Shown one piece after another: positions 51,401-58,769 of a DNA stretch of 64,000 nt (position 1 is its first letter; the number at the start of each line of letters is the position of its first letter). The notes under the pieces are model-generated. The model saw only the letters and a list, made by a program, of their open reading frames with translations, was not told the origin of the DNA and ran no database searches. Both the position numbers and the translations under genes were made by a program. This stretch comes from Cyanophora paradoxa (Eukaryota; Glaucocystophyceae; Cyanophorales; Cyanophoraceae), in contig QPMI01000494.1 in the NCBI GenBank assembly GCA_004431415.1, positions 434,001-498,000 of the forward strand, in the 5' to 3' direction.

Positions 51401-52749
51401 ATAAAGTGAATATTGCGTGGAAAGATGTTTTTGTTAATTGATTCCGCCGCGAATTTGTATATTAACTTTCCGTCGACATCAAAGACGCGGAAGCCTGTCT
51501 GGATTCTCTTACAGAATTTCTCGATATGGCGGAGGGTGAGAGCCAGAGAGTCGCCAGGTGTGCGTTCGCGACCGTGAAAGAATTTATAGAGACCGTCGTA
51601 GGACATAGTTAAGTCAGTATATCGCGGTTTTGGCGCCTCCTGACACTTCTTAATGGACGCTCCCCATGTGGAGATGATCATATCGTAGCCGCAAGCGTTA
51701 GATGTCGATGATTTGGGAAGCTCAATAATATCTTCGAACTCAGACGCGTTTGAATTTAATGTGTAGTCTGTGAATTTGCTCATAATCGCGGTGCATCGCA
51801 TACTGTCCATTAGCTCCTCATCCAGGAACTCATAGCGATTGCCAGGTATAGCACCGGCTCCATCGTCCTCGACACCTTCATCCCCATCGATCGCGACCTC
51901 ATGAACAGTTATAAAGGCATCATCGACACTGCCGCCAAAATCATCGAAACCTTTGCGTAGTTTTTTCTGTTCCTCGGTTGGTGGTGTCTTAAAGAAGAAA
52001 ATCTCGTATGCTTGTCCGAAAGTTCCCAGACGAATCTTCAATTCATCGTAGTTTTCGAGTAAATCGAAGATTGATTCGCTCTCATGCCAATCATGACGAA
52101 CTTGACCCGGTCTAATTAGAATTTGAGACATTCTATCCATTTTCGCCAGAGCAAAGCTTCGCAACACACTCACCGAAACTGTCTCTCTTATATTGCGGTA
52201 GGTGACAAAGGTTCTGTCTGGTATATTTAATTCGGGAATTCCGGGAATAACAATTACCTCCGACGACCGAGCACCGGATCCGGGCGCCCATAGCTTGAAC
52301 GTAATTGTTGCGAGAGTTTCCGGATCGTATGCGGCGATTGGATCGAGAATAGTGCGTTTAATCGCATCCTCTACCGCTTTTAGTTTACCTCTCTGCTGCT
52401 TCGCTTCGAGCTTCGCTTCTTTCGCCCGCTTCTTTTCTTGCTTGCGATCGAAGCGCTGTAAACGCTTAGCCTCTTGTTCTTTTTGCCTTTGCTTTTCTAT
52501 ATTAACTTGGGTGCGAGCGGCGCGCTTTTCTTTCCGCTCTGCCCTGCGGAAAACGCGGGGATTAATGATGCCATTCAGAGTGTCCCGAATGTCGATCAGC
52601 GTTTGGAGCTTGGGCTTCCGATTCATTGTGTTGTGCATCGCCCAATGCGCCTGTTCTTCGGTTAGCAAATCCTGACTCAATCCCTGCATAATGTATCCGA
52701 TAATTTCATCCCGAACATTGTTAGCGATTCTGTTGGTTGCGCGCGGCAT
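48433..52749 (-). CDS. DNA polymerase - SF1 helicase - HNH fusion (1438 aa)
   Basis: Residues ~60-125 form a Lys/Arg/Glu coiled coil. Around residue 650 there is a family B palm motif A (YTAVDMAKCYPSIL). Around 900 there is a motif C-like VAGIRTDCLYIEG, with a motif B-like ANMFAQYKRL just before it. Residues ~985-1350 are a superfamily 1 helicase of the Pif1/RecD type: Walker A ADMPGSGKST, Walker B IMFDEIFA, LANGDTYQNEP, GHSTQGLTLD and YTALTRNRD. The C-terminus (~1380-1438) is an HNH-type zinc module: CAIC..., VVDRINNRR, LKDNCQLAHHGCN. The protein would be the replication enzyme of the element. Motif C has TDC where most B polymerases have DTDS. An exonuclease domain is not obvious. The frame is uninterrupted and the promoter motif lies 22 bp upstream. 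Confidence 0.8.
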   Translation of the reverse strand: MPRATNRIANNVRDEIIGYIMQGLSQDLLTEEQAHWAMHNTMNRKPKLQTLIDIRDTLNGIINPRVFRRAERKEKRAARTQVNIEKQRQKEQEAKRLQRFDRKQEKKRAKEAKLEAKQQRGKLKAVEDAIKRTILDPIAAYDPETLATITFKLWAPGSGARSSEVIVIPGIPELNIPDRTFVTYRNIRETVSVSVLRSFALAKMDRMSQILIRPGQVRHDWHESESIFDLLENYDELKIRLGTFGQAYEIFFFKTPPTEEQKKLRKGFDDFGGSVDDAFITVHEVAIDGDEGVEDDGAGAIPGNRYEFLDEELMDSMRCTAIMSKFTDYTLNSNASEFEDIIELPKSSTSNACGYDMIISTWGASIKKCQEAPKPRYTDLTMSYDGLYKFFHGRERTPGDSLALTLRHIEKFCKRIQTGFRVFDVDGKLIYKFAAESINKNIFPRNIHFMIHNKHIYIFNDNIKSLEMRMAKMEVEELDNHVPKSTSSLALYKIPTCLTHDIFAHTSKDLLKITQLKLSPDERSFIRILYTGREGLEGLLFTFLKMRYEPAVKLTPSKQIDSITFKANGSMFSIKDPRTTDHFIEQDFETEEYYNKVCEIGKGFRESLLNATNISHYSPNMREILTHYKRSALSGYFYKPNPKATYTAVDMAKCYPSILKGMQYLPKYNVFDDFVPFKAGSEILEYAIYYVRVVAFEREQATFADDEDVDYDAAMSRKIDGIEIILDRAFSVSGRCYNFMTGYTLAMHWADVKDKIEIIAVAEPSHLVPNTSISEMKKVLSSDIQTTDKKHLLVKDIGMLGKFQDSQTSTKMFYNRAEAERFAQECGGTVEVFTFNPKNSKRVKALSEFEGHIYFVKISSHRELVNGFLPIHFHIYDRNRANMFAQYKRLTARGHKVAGIRTDCLYIEGSWTSKKEFDRNAFENMGKFSYIPGKRCPENALRPPRGVTLEFQDPDTLINRFSLRDEFNPECFNWVAELHNRMLVLADMPGSGKSTLGINCFASQKSNCLVICPYNKQCAELRDSLKVRGIENITVRTLYNVLGIRVSNDQTYEEAMSEKDQRAFVSEFSHIMFDEIFAYSVKDLAKIKSFIDRYPDIKYLANGDTYQNEPINDELSVSDRKGYYKRAVQSMFPNVLSLRINKRHKKETDRELIRAIKEDLFENGLEASQIISKYGLPTINDLNAIPDGYFGIAYRNEMTLAYNKLMHDRRKVNIPTVEVNGIKFYKGLEVVCRKYLRISRSEGESINAYTNYTYRITKITKQMVTLTDVFDGVTFEVPCAMLEHFSLPYAGTGHSTQGLTLDSGIVICEATFRYTTREWFYTALTRNRDLSTVLIYTPIHRFQGKSDYIEYLKTKIRGYKCQDQRAGRDFDEADYITPEWILERKKQQKGACAICSLPIPIEPQDPNYKLVVDRINNRRPHLKDNCQLAHHGCNCSKK

Positions 52750-52771
52750 CTCTATTAGTTCTTTTAAAATA

Positions 52772-52791
52772 ACCGGAGAAAATAATTTCGG
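52772..52791 (-). promoter_or_regulatory. Viral promoter motif before polymerase-helicase gene
   Basis: Identical 20-mer to 47006-47025, 22 bases before the start codon at 52749. Confidence 0.7.
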
Positions 52792-52918
52792 CGCAATCTA
52801 CCAAATTCTCCTTTTCATACCCTTGTCGCCAAATCTTTAAGTGCTTTTTTGACCGATACGGGGAATAAAAATGGAGGTAAAAAATTAATCATTTTTTGCA
52901 TCGTGCGGATACTTTCCG

Positions 52919-53332
52919 CTACGGATTTTTCGCGTTCTCGACGACATGCTTTCGGGGTCTTCCAGCGGGCTTTTGCGGCTGGGGCTTCACCGGCGGATTC
53001 AGCTTGCGTTCCGCTCTTTTCCTTCGTTGGTATTCACGTGCCTTCTCTCGGATTTTCTCCCGATACTCTTCATCGTCTTGGTATCGCTGCTGTTTACGAA
53101 TTGCGATCTTTTGTAGCTGTTCCGGTGTGAATATAGTAGCCTCTCCGGCGGCTAATCGCTCCTGTTTCTGTCTCTGATGCTTGTTTCGCTGCCTCTCGGC
53201 GTCTTTTTCGCGTTTTAGTCTTAATCTCTCCGCCTTCTCCTCTTCTGAAATCACCTTTTTCGGTCGCCCGGGTCTGCGCTTTTCCTGCTGTGCCGCCATC
53301 GCCTCTTGGTTTGAAATCTTGGGTTTCGCCAT
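52919..53332 (-). CDS. AT-hook basic coiled-coil protein
   Basis: The 137-aa protein has AT-hook cores RPGRPKK (near residue 20) and AGRPRK (near 125), separated by a long Lys/Arg/Glu/Gln helix. It parallels the AT-hook protein of the first element (6890-7198), which has the same arrangement of an N-terminal hook and basic helix. The role is probably in DNA binding, condensation or regulation. It is preceded by ACCGGAGAAAATAGTTTTTT (plus strand, 53341-53360), the third instance of the promoter motif. Confidence 0.65.
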   Translation of the reverse strand: MAKPKISNQEAMAAQQEKRRPGRPKKVISEEEKAERLRLKREKDAERQRNKHQRQKQERLAAGEATIFTPEQLQKIAIRKQQRYQDDEEYREKIREKAREYQRRKRAERKLNPPVKPQPQKPAGRPRKHVVENAKNP

Positions 53333-53340
53333 TTACTATA

Positions 53341-53360
53341 ACCGGAGAAAATAGTTTTTT
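53341..53360 (-). promoter_or_regulatory. Viral promoter motif before AT-hook gene
   Basis: Read on the gene strand as ACTATTTTCTCCGGTTATAG, ending close to the ATG at 53332. Confidence 0.65.
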
Positions 53361-53456
53361 GTCACTCTGTATTATTTCCCTTGCCCTTAAATACCTTTTA
53401 CCGAAACCTTCAATTTTTGCCCTTGGCTCGATACAAGCGCCACCGAAATTCACCGC

Positions 53457-53870
53457 TCAATAACCGTTCCAGACGGTTTGTTCTTGTTGCTGAGGATATA
53501 CATAAGGGTTTGTTAAGCTGTCATCGTCGCCTAATGGCATTTGATCCAATCTATACATCGGATAAGGGGAGTCAGCGCGCAAATGACCTTCTACAAACTC
53601 AGGACATGATCGCCTTCTAATATGCTCTACATGCACGTCCTCTATCTGAGCGGTTTCGATATTGGAACTCATAGCCGCGGTCACAGGCGAGGGCGATCGA
53701 GATCGTGAGTGGTTGTGATTGTCGCTGTGGTTAGAATATACAGAAAGGCGCCTACCTCCATTGTCTTCATCGCTTATATCAACCTCTACGGTTGTGTCGC
53801 AGCAAGAGTTGTGGCACGTGCTTGTGAAATGCAAATGAAACATCTCAATGCATTGTGTGATGAAATTCAT
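53457..53870 (-). CDS. Hypothetical protein (137 aa), viral
   Basis: The frame starts MNFITQCIEMFHLHFTSTCH with four cysteines in the first 25 residues, followed by an acidic DISDEDNGG, a Ser/Arg/His-rich stretch (NHNHSRSRSPSP) and a Pro/Gln/Tyr-rich end. It looks largely disordered. It has its own motif-like upstream sequence (53901-53915). No family recognised. Confidence 0.5.
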   Translation of the reverse strand: MNFITQCIEMFHLHFTSTCHNSCCDTTVEVDISDEDNGGRRLSVYSNHSDNHNHSRSRSPSPVTAAMSSNIETAQIEDVHVEHIRRRSCPEFVEGHLRADSPYPMYRLDQMPLGDDDSLTNPYVYPQQQEQTVWNGY

Positions 53871-53900
53871 CGATCCTACAAGGACGCAACGTATTAAATA

Positions 53901-53915
53901 TCGGAGAAAATAAAA
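53901..53915 (-). promoter_or_regulatory. Viral promoter motif variant before 53870 gene
   Basis: Plus-strand TCGGAGAAAATAAAA, read on the gene strand as TTTTATTTTCTCCGA, 30 bases before the start codon. Confidence 0.5.
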
Positions 53916-53919
53916 GGGA

Positions 53920-54078
53920 ATGAGGCTATTGCTTGCTCGTGTGTTTCCTTATGAGTTGGTCGACCTTATAATGCTGTTTATGGAGCCGACCTGTCCCTTT
54001 TGCAAGGGAGTCCACATAAAGACACGCTCTAAATACGGGCGGGTTCAGCTTTGCCTTGCGGATATTCACAGTCATTAG
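53920..54078 (+). CDS. Possible 52-aa protein with CxxC
   Basis: A short plus-strand frame starts MRLLLARVFPYELVDLIMLF and includes TCPFCKG near its middle and a further Cys near the end. It fills the otherwise empty gap between two minus-strand genes and overlaps the stop of the next by 4 bp. It may be a small zinc-binding peptide or chance. Confidence 0.3.
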   Translation: MRLLLARVFPYELVDLIMLFMEPTCPFCKGVHIKTRSKYGRVQLCLADIHSH

Positions 54079-54758
54079 CGGATATGGCGTTTACCACCAA
54101 GCATTGCGGCATAATTTACGGGTGCAGTCGGCACTATATGTGCATATTGCGGGGCGACCGATTGCTGACGAGTTACGGCTTGCGCATCTGTCTTTTCCTC
54201 CTTTTTAATCTCCTCTACGTCGACCTTTTGCTTTAATCCGAGTTTCGAGATCTCTTTCTTTACGAGACCCTTTAATTTCTTGCGTTCGTTATAATCTTGC
54301 ATCCATTTCTCGTAGTTTGACACTTTCATTTCAAGATCTCGCACTTTCTCTTCGAAGCTCATGACAACGTCGACTGGAACAGTGTGTTTTTGATAGGATC
54401 CGCGCTTTTTAAGCTCGGTTTCGGCGGCTTTCGGGACGTCTTGTGTCTTGTGCTGGCTTGCGACAACTTGCGCTTTAATTACTTTGTCGGTTGCTTCATC
54501 AACAGAGCCGCCTCCAATCTGTGGTTTTACAGTAGCTAAATCGTCCATTTGGCGTTTACCGCTATCTTGGTTTCCCTTGTCCGCGGTGGCACTCGCAATA
54601 ATCGCCTCTTGCTTGGCGACCTCCTCTGGCGAAGTGTCTATAAGATATTCGGGCATTTCGAGACCGCCACCCGACGTTAACCCAGACTCTTCAAGTCCGC
54701 GATTAGGATTACCAGAAGCGACCGTTTGAATGGTTTGAGGCTTCTTTCGGTAGACCAT
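54075..54758 (-). CDS. Hypothetical coiled-coil protein next to ATPase
   Basis: A 227-aa protein starting MVYRKKPQTIQTVASGNPN. It has a Gly/Ser/Glu-rich first half, a coiled-coil segment around residues 135-180 (FEEKVRDLEMKVSNYEKWMQ) and a basic Lys-rich part. The start is two bases past the packaging ATPase stop, so it is translated from the same transcript. Position and composition recall the 210-aa protein of the first element (2504-3136). A virion or scaffold role is plausible. No domain recognised. Confidence 0.6.
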   Translation of the reverse strand: MVYRKKPQTIQTVASGNPNRGLEESGLTSGGGLEMPEYLIDTSPEEVAKQEAIIASATADKGNQDSGKRQMDDLATVKPQIGGGSVDEATDKVIKAQVVASQHKTQDVPKAAETELKKRGSYQKHTVPVDVVMSFEEKVRDLEMKVSNYEKWMQDYNERKKLKGLVKKEISKLGLKQKVDVEEIKKEEKTDAQAVTRQQSVAPQYAHIVPTAPVNYAAMLGGKRHIR

Positions 54759-54760
54759 GA

Positions 54761-55627
54761 TTATCTTTTCTTACACTTGATTAACATTTTCTTTTTCTTG
54801 GGCGAAATTTGCGAAAGTTTGGGGATACCTTCAAGCTCACGCTCAAATTTGGATAAAGTTTTGCATACAGTTGTCGAATCTTTGACAGGCGGCGGTTTTG
54901 TCGCTTGCTCCTCTTGTTGTTTGCGCTTCTTTTCTTCAAAAGCCGCCCGCTTGTGGAATTTAGTAAACGGGTGGTCATCGATCATATCGGCTTTTTCGAC
55001 CCACCATCGCACAGAATACCCCGTATTATCGTGAATGATCGCTTGGTAGCTATGACAGAATTCTTGGAACATGCGTTTGAAACTCTCTTTATCCATGTTT
55101 CCGAATTCCTCGTGATATGCTTCAAACTCTCGCATGTTTGACCAGCTTAGGAATATGATATACTCCGCATTGCTGCGAATGATCGTTGAAAGCTTTGTTA
55201 GTTTCTGCGATATTAGCGCCACGGAACAAAACGTATGACGACCTTGCGCCATCAATTTATTTAGCAAATGATCGCGCGAAAGATCGATAGTTCCGGACTC
55301 CAAACAATCGTCGAGCACAATGAGAATATTCTTTGGTTTCTTACCCGCAATGATAGCCTTCTTGCGGGCTTCTATGATCGACTCTACATATTCCGGTTTC
55401 CAGGTATCATGCACTTCGTCTGTAATTTGTCCCCAGAAACCGTTGAAACTCGTTGGACAAAAGACCAGAACGTATGAGATCTGGTCTTCGAGTTCTTTGA
55501 TCAGCCACTTTAAGAATACCGATTTACCACAATTGGTTTTCGCCAATAGGAGAAATCGTGCGGGAAGTTTCACCCTCTGTTTCGGGTTCCATTCTTCGAG
55601 ATCCATGGGCGTCGTCCCTTTTTGCAT
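54761..55627 (-). CDS. DNA packaging ATPase (FtsK/HerA type)
   Basis: A 288-aa ATPase with Walker A-like AKTNCGKS (residues 29-36), where the first Gly is Ala, and Walker B ILIVLDDC. The segment MDLEEWNPKQRVKLPARF from Met8 aligns with the start of the first element's ATPase (MDIKLFDPAEVKLPKRF), so translation may begin at 55606 instead. FLSWSNMREFEAYHEEFG is typical of the C-terminal part of PLV ATPases. It would power genome packaging. Confidence 0.87.
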   Translation of the reverse strand: MQKGTTPMDLEEWNPKQRVKLPARFLLLAKTNCGKSVFLKWLIKELEDQISYVLVFCPTSFNGFWGQITDEVHDTWKPEYVESIIEARKKAIIAGKKPKNILIVLDDCLESGTIDLSRDHLLNKLMAQGRHTFCSVALISQKLTKLSTIIRSNAEYIIFLSWSNMREFEAYHEEFGNMDKESFKRMFQEFCHSYQAIIHDNTGYSVRWWVEKADMIDDHPFTKFHKRAAFEEKKRKQQEEQATKPPPVKDSTTVCKTLSKFERELEGIPKLSQISPKKKKMLIKCKKR

Positions 55628-55677
55628 TCTTTCACTATAAAAACAATAGAAAAATAAGACTGAATGTGGTAATTGGT

Positions 55678-56393
55678 TTAGATTTCGTTTAGGATCGCTT
55701 TATCACCCAGAATTTCGGCGGCTTTCTCATTGTAAAATCGAGCTGCGTCTTCCTTTGTGTCACATATTTTGCGCCATCTCTGTTTGTTATGCATGAAATT
55801 CGCTTCCCACTTTCCAGATCTCGTTTGATTGACACCACGATAACCACTCGAATTCGTTGATTTCAGCAATCTACGAGTTAGATTTACAGGATCCACATCA
55901 TTAAGAACCGCAAGATCGCCGAACAGTTCGGTTGCTTTTGCATTGTATGCTGCTGCGGCTTCTTCTTTCGTGTTGAAGCATCCGAGATTATAAGAAATTC
56001 CGTTCTTTTGAATTTCAGCTCTCCATTTTCCAGTGTCTTTTCTCTGCATCACTCCTTTGAGACCTGACTTATTTGTTCGTCTCACGCCAGTGTTAATGAC
56101 GCTCTCTTGCGGGTTAAAAAGCGAAGATTGCAACGCCTATTATCCAATTTATCTCTGCTAATGTGATCTACAAAGTGCCCATCGCGGCTTCCCATAATCC
56201 ACTTGTGCATGTCAATATTCTTGCCCTTTCCAACATAGCCCCATGCGTAACCTCTGACATTATGAAAATACCACTTACTGATTTTAGTGACATGCTCATA
56301 GTCTGCTTCATCGACAAGCGCAAATTTGCCTTCTCCATGCTTCCCATTAAGTGCGATTCGCCTAATGCCTTCCATTTGTCCGCCGTATTCCAT
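55678..56393 (-). CDS. HNH endonuclease with two AP2 domains, split by -1 frame change
   Basis: The upstream frame (56082-56393) encodes the HNH core: WIMGS..., FVDHISRDKLDNRRCNLRFL. The downstream frame (55678-56133) encodes two AP2 domains (SGLKGVMQ...GKWRAEI and SGYRGVNQ...GKWEANF). In one-frame relatives the NLR(F/L)AT segment leads directly into a Gln/Asn-rich linker and the first AP2. Here the linker NPQESVINTG lies in the -1 frame starting at the sequence CGCTTTTTAACCC (about 56112-56124). Slippage on CTTTTTA, or a one-base error or mutation in the T-run, would join them. Probable mobile endonuclease, inserted between the ATPase and capsid genes. Confidence 0.7.
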
Positions 56394-56465
56394 AATACTG
56401 TAAATTGTCTTGTCCTTAAATGGGCAAAAGATAAAAAGAACGTCATTTTTTGTCCGACGAATTCC

Positions 56466-57779
56466 TTAGCTACTTACACGCCTGATTCCGTCGGCACCAA
56501 TTATCATTATGTTATGAGCGAGGGCAATGCACTGAATTTGCATCTTCTGATAAGCGGCACCCGCATACCATTCTGATGAACCTTCGGCTGCCGTTGTGAC
56601 ACCGTTGAATTCGAAGACCAGATCGAACGCCGATGTGCCTGTGGCATCGATGTAGCCCGTGTTCTCTTGGTTGAGAAGCGACGCCTTTCCGTTTCCAGCA
56701 CCGAAGTAAATGCCAGAGAGAGCCGGGTAGCTTGTGCTCTCGGTGAAAATCGCCGCATCATATTTATCTTGAAGTTCGGTCGCGGCAATCATGAGAGGAA
56801 GCGAAGTATTGGAGTAAAGGCGGTTATTGTTGAGTTCCACATAGAAGCTTACGGCGTTGGTTCTGAGTGCACGAGGAGCCAGAACCGAGAGAGTTCCGTT
56901 GTTAACCTTCGTCTTCGCGTTTTGGCGCACAGAGAATACGAGAGTGTGGATGAGACCCGCACCTGTGAGTTGCGAGAGATTGACTCGCGAACCGGAGGCG
57001 GTCGGCTGGAAATCTGTGTGTAGGAAACCGATTTCGTTGTAGGGGATCGCGATGCCAGTCGATTTAACACGGGCAATGGTCTCAGATACAACCGCCTCAT
57101 CGGCATTTACGACCTTGCAGATAATACGGGGTTTCAGCACTTGAAGGGAAGCACCACTGTTTACGACCGAAATATTGCCAACATTGTTTACATCCTCAAT
57201 GATACCATCACCAATCGCCTTGAATTCGATTTCGACCACGATCTCAGAGTTCAGAGCGCAAAGTGGGAACATCGCCTTCTCGAAAGGAGAGGGTAAATCG
57301 ATTTCGTAGGTTCCACCGACAGTGTTACCAGCGGTTCCGACAAGACCACCCACATAGCGAAGTTTCTTATCGAGTTCGCCCTGTTCGGTCATCAGTAGAA
57401 AATACTGAGTGACGAAATCCTCTGGGACAACGTAGCGGAATGAAGCGTGAGAGATTTCGATGCGCTTAATCAGCGATCCAATAACGCGAAGGTAGCCAGT
57501 GGTTGCAGCAACCCCATTCGTAAGATCAGTGAGGGTGATTGGGTTAAGATCGAGTTGCAGCGCGAGACCATTCAGGAAATGGTAGCGGGGGATTTTGAAG
57601 ACAACTCGGTTGCCGAGAGCGCTGGGTGGCTCAGTGTCGGGGGCGACCAGAACTCGAAGTGGCTTAGTGCCAGAGGACGTTCCAATGACCAGCGACTTGT
57701 TTAGGAAATAATCCTTGTAGTCATCGGTGGTGAGCATAGATTTCAGCGTTGGGCGCTGGAATTGGCTGTTAGTCTCCAT
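56466..57779 (-). CDS. MCP: Major capsid protein, double jelly-roll
   Basis: A 437-aa protein with the same landmarks as the first element's capsid protein: TLKSMLTTDDYKDYFLNKS at the start, VVFKIPRYHFLNGLALQLDL, ISHASFRYVVPEDF, FEKAMFPLCALNSEIVVEI and a final AHNIMIIGADG strand. It would form the trimeric hexons. An upstream AAATTATTTTCTGATCC (57803-57820, complement) is a variant of the viral motif and may be a late promoter. Confidence 0.88.
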   Translation of the reverse strand: METNSQFQRPTLKSMLTTDDYKDYFLNKSLVIGTSSGTKPLRVLVAPDTEPPSALGNRVVFKIPRYHFLNGLALQLDLNPITLTDLTNGVAATTGYLRVIGSLIKRIEISHASFRYVVPEDFVTQYFLLMTEQGELDKKLRYVGGLVGTAGNTVGGTYEIDLPSPFEKAMFPLCALNSEIVVEIEFKAIGDGIIEDVNNVGNISVVNSGASLQVLKPRIICKVVNADEAVVSETIARVKSTGIAIPYNEIGFLHTDFQPTASGSRVNLSQLTGAGLIHTLVFSVRQNAKTKVNNGTLSVLAPRALRTNAVSFYVELNNNRLYSNTSLPLMIAATELQDKYDAAIFTESTSYPALSGIYFGAGNGKASLLNQENTGYIDATGTSAFDLVFEFNGVTTAAEGSSEWYAGAAYQKMQIQCIALAHNIMIIGADGIRRVSS

Positions 57780-57802
57780 GAGCGTTTCTTCTCTTATCTT
57801 TG

Positions 57803-57820
57803 GGATCAGAAAATAATTTA
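57803..57820 (-). promoter_or_regulatory. Variant promoter motif before capsid gene
   Basis: Plus-strand GGATCAGAAAATAATTTA shares GAAAATAATTT with the motif at 47006 and 52772 but replaces CCGGA by GATCA. Confidence 0.5.
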
Positions 57821-57826
57821 AAGGGC

Positions 57827-58753
57827 TCAGTAGAAATTCATTTCCGGCGGTGCGTCGTAGGTTTCGATTTCAAAAGTGAAATAATGCGCCCAAACCCCGA
57901 AATCTAAGAGAGCGCCATCATGGTCGATGAGTTTAATCGTCAAGCGGTCGAACGATTTTAATTCGCGGAATTCTCGAATGAGAGGCACCGTAGTGGACGT
58001 GTCGAAGTGGTAGATATCACCATGTTCGAGTTCCTGTGGGATTGGAATGCGCATGAAATAACCATCGACGTGCTTGTTGACTGAGCGAATAAACGGCGCA
58101 AATTCGTCAATATATAGCCAGATCATCGCCGCCGGGGTCTCATCTCCACGAGTATAGCCGCGAATGCGCCGATTGAGTGTCACAGTTCCCGTCCCAGGAT
58201 TGAATACAAGGAATGTATCGCTTGCAAAAGGGGTAAATGTCTCGTAAACATATAGTTGAATATCTTTGAAACCGAATATTGCGAGTTTCTTAGCGATTGC
58301 TTTGCGATTACTGGATTTTCTGAGTGTTTCAGGGGAAGCTTTGGAGAACTTGAACCAAAAGTTACTATCACTGAAAAACTCATAGATCTTTGAAGTAGTA
58401 TTATAGCGGCATTTAATATATTTTCCACCGAAATCTGAAAGGCGAGCTGCTTCGAGTCTTTCTGTGACTTTTGCGGCAAGGTCGTCTTTGGTGTAAAATC
58501 CTTTGGGGATTGTGATGGTCACGAATCCGGAATCCGAAGCTGTGACCGAGAAATAGAGTTCCATGCGCTCGATGGTTGCACCAGTGGCGTCTATATCGTT
58601 TGTCACGGTCGAAAGAACATTGGGAACCGTTGCCTGCACCAGGCGCACCGATTTTACGTTGTCATAGCGACGGGGTAATGTCACTACATACTGGTTTGGC
58701 TGAGTAAACTCCTCATCGCGATCATCGCTCGAAAAGCTCAGGTATTCTTTCAT
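57827..58753 (-). CDS. Penton-like minor capsid protein 1
   Basis: A 308-aa product from ATG 58753 (MKEYLSFSSDDRDEEFTQPN). An upstream extension of the frame to 58885 is rejected because it overlaps the divergent gene and breaks homology. SDDRD, then QYVVTLPRRYDNVKSVRLVQ matches the N-terminus of the first element's minor capsid protein (DSRDRFEGTSSNFKINLP). Expected at capsid vertices. It lies 47 bp upstream of the capsid gene on the same strand, so capsid genes form a cluster. Confidence 0.75.
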   Translation of the reverse strand: MKEYLSFSSDDRDEEFTQPNQYVVTLPRRYDNVKSVRLVQATVPNVLSTVTNDIDATGATIERMELYFSVTASDSGFVTITIPKGFYTKDDLAAKVTERLEAARLSDFGGKYIKCRYNTTSKIYEFFSDSNFWFKFSKASPETLRKSSNRKAIAKKLAIFGFKDIQLYVYETFTPFASDTFLVFNPGTGTVTLNRRIRGYTRGDETPAAMIWLYIDEFAPFIRSVNKHVDGYFMRIPIPQELEHGDIYHFDTSTTVPLIREFRELKSFDRLTIKLIDHDGALLDFGVWAHYFTFEIETYDAPPEMNFY

Positions 58754-58769
58754 CTTACTATAATAGATT
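58754..58769. promoter_or_regulatory. 16-bp divergent spacer between two penton-like genes
   Basis: Only TTACTATAATAGAT-type AT-rich sequence separates the two opposed start codons. Core promoter elements must overlap the coding regions. Confidence 0.5.
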
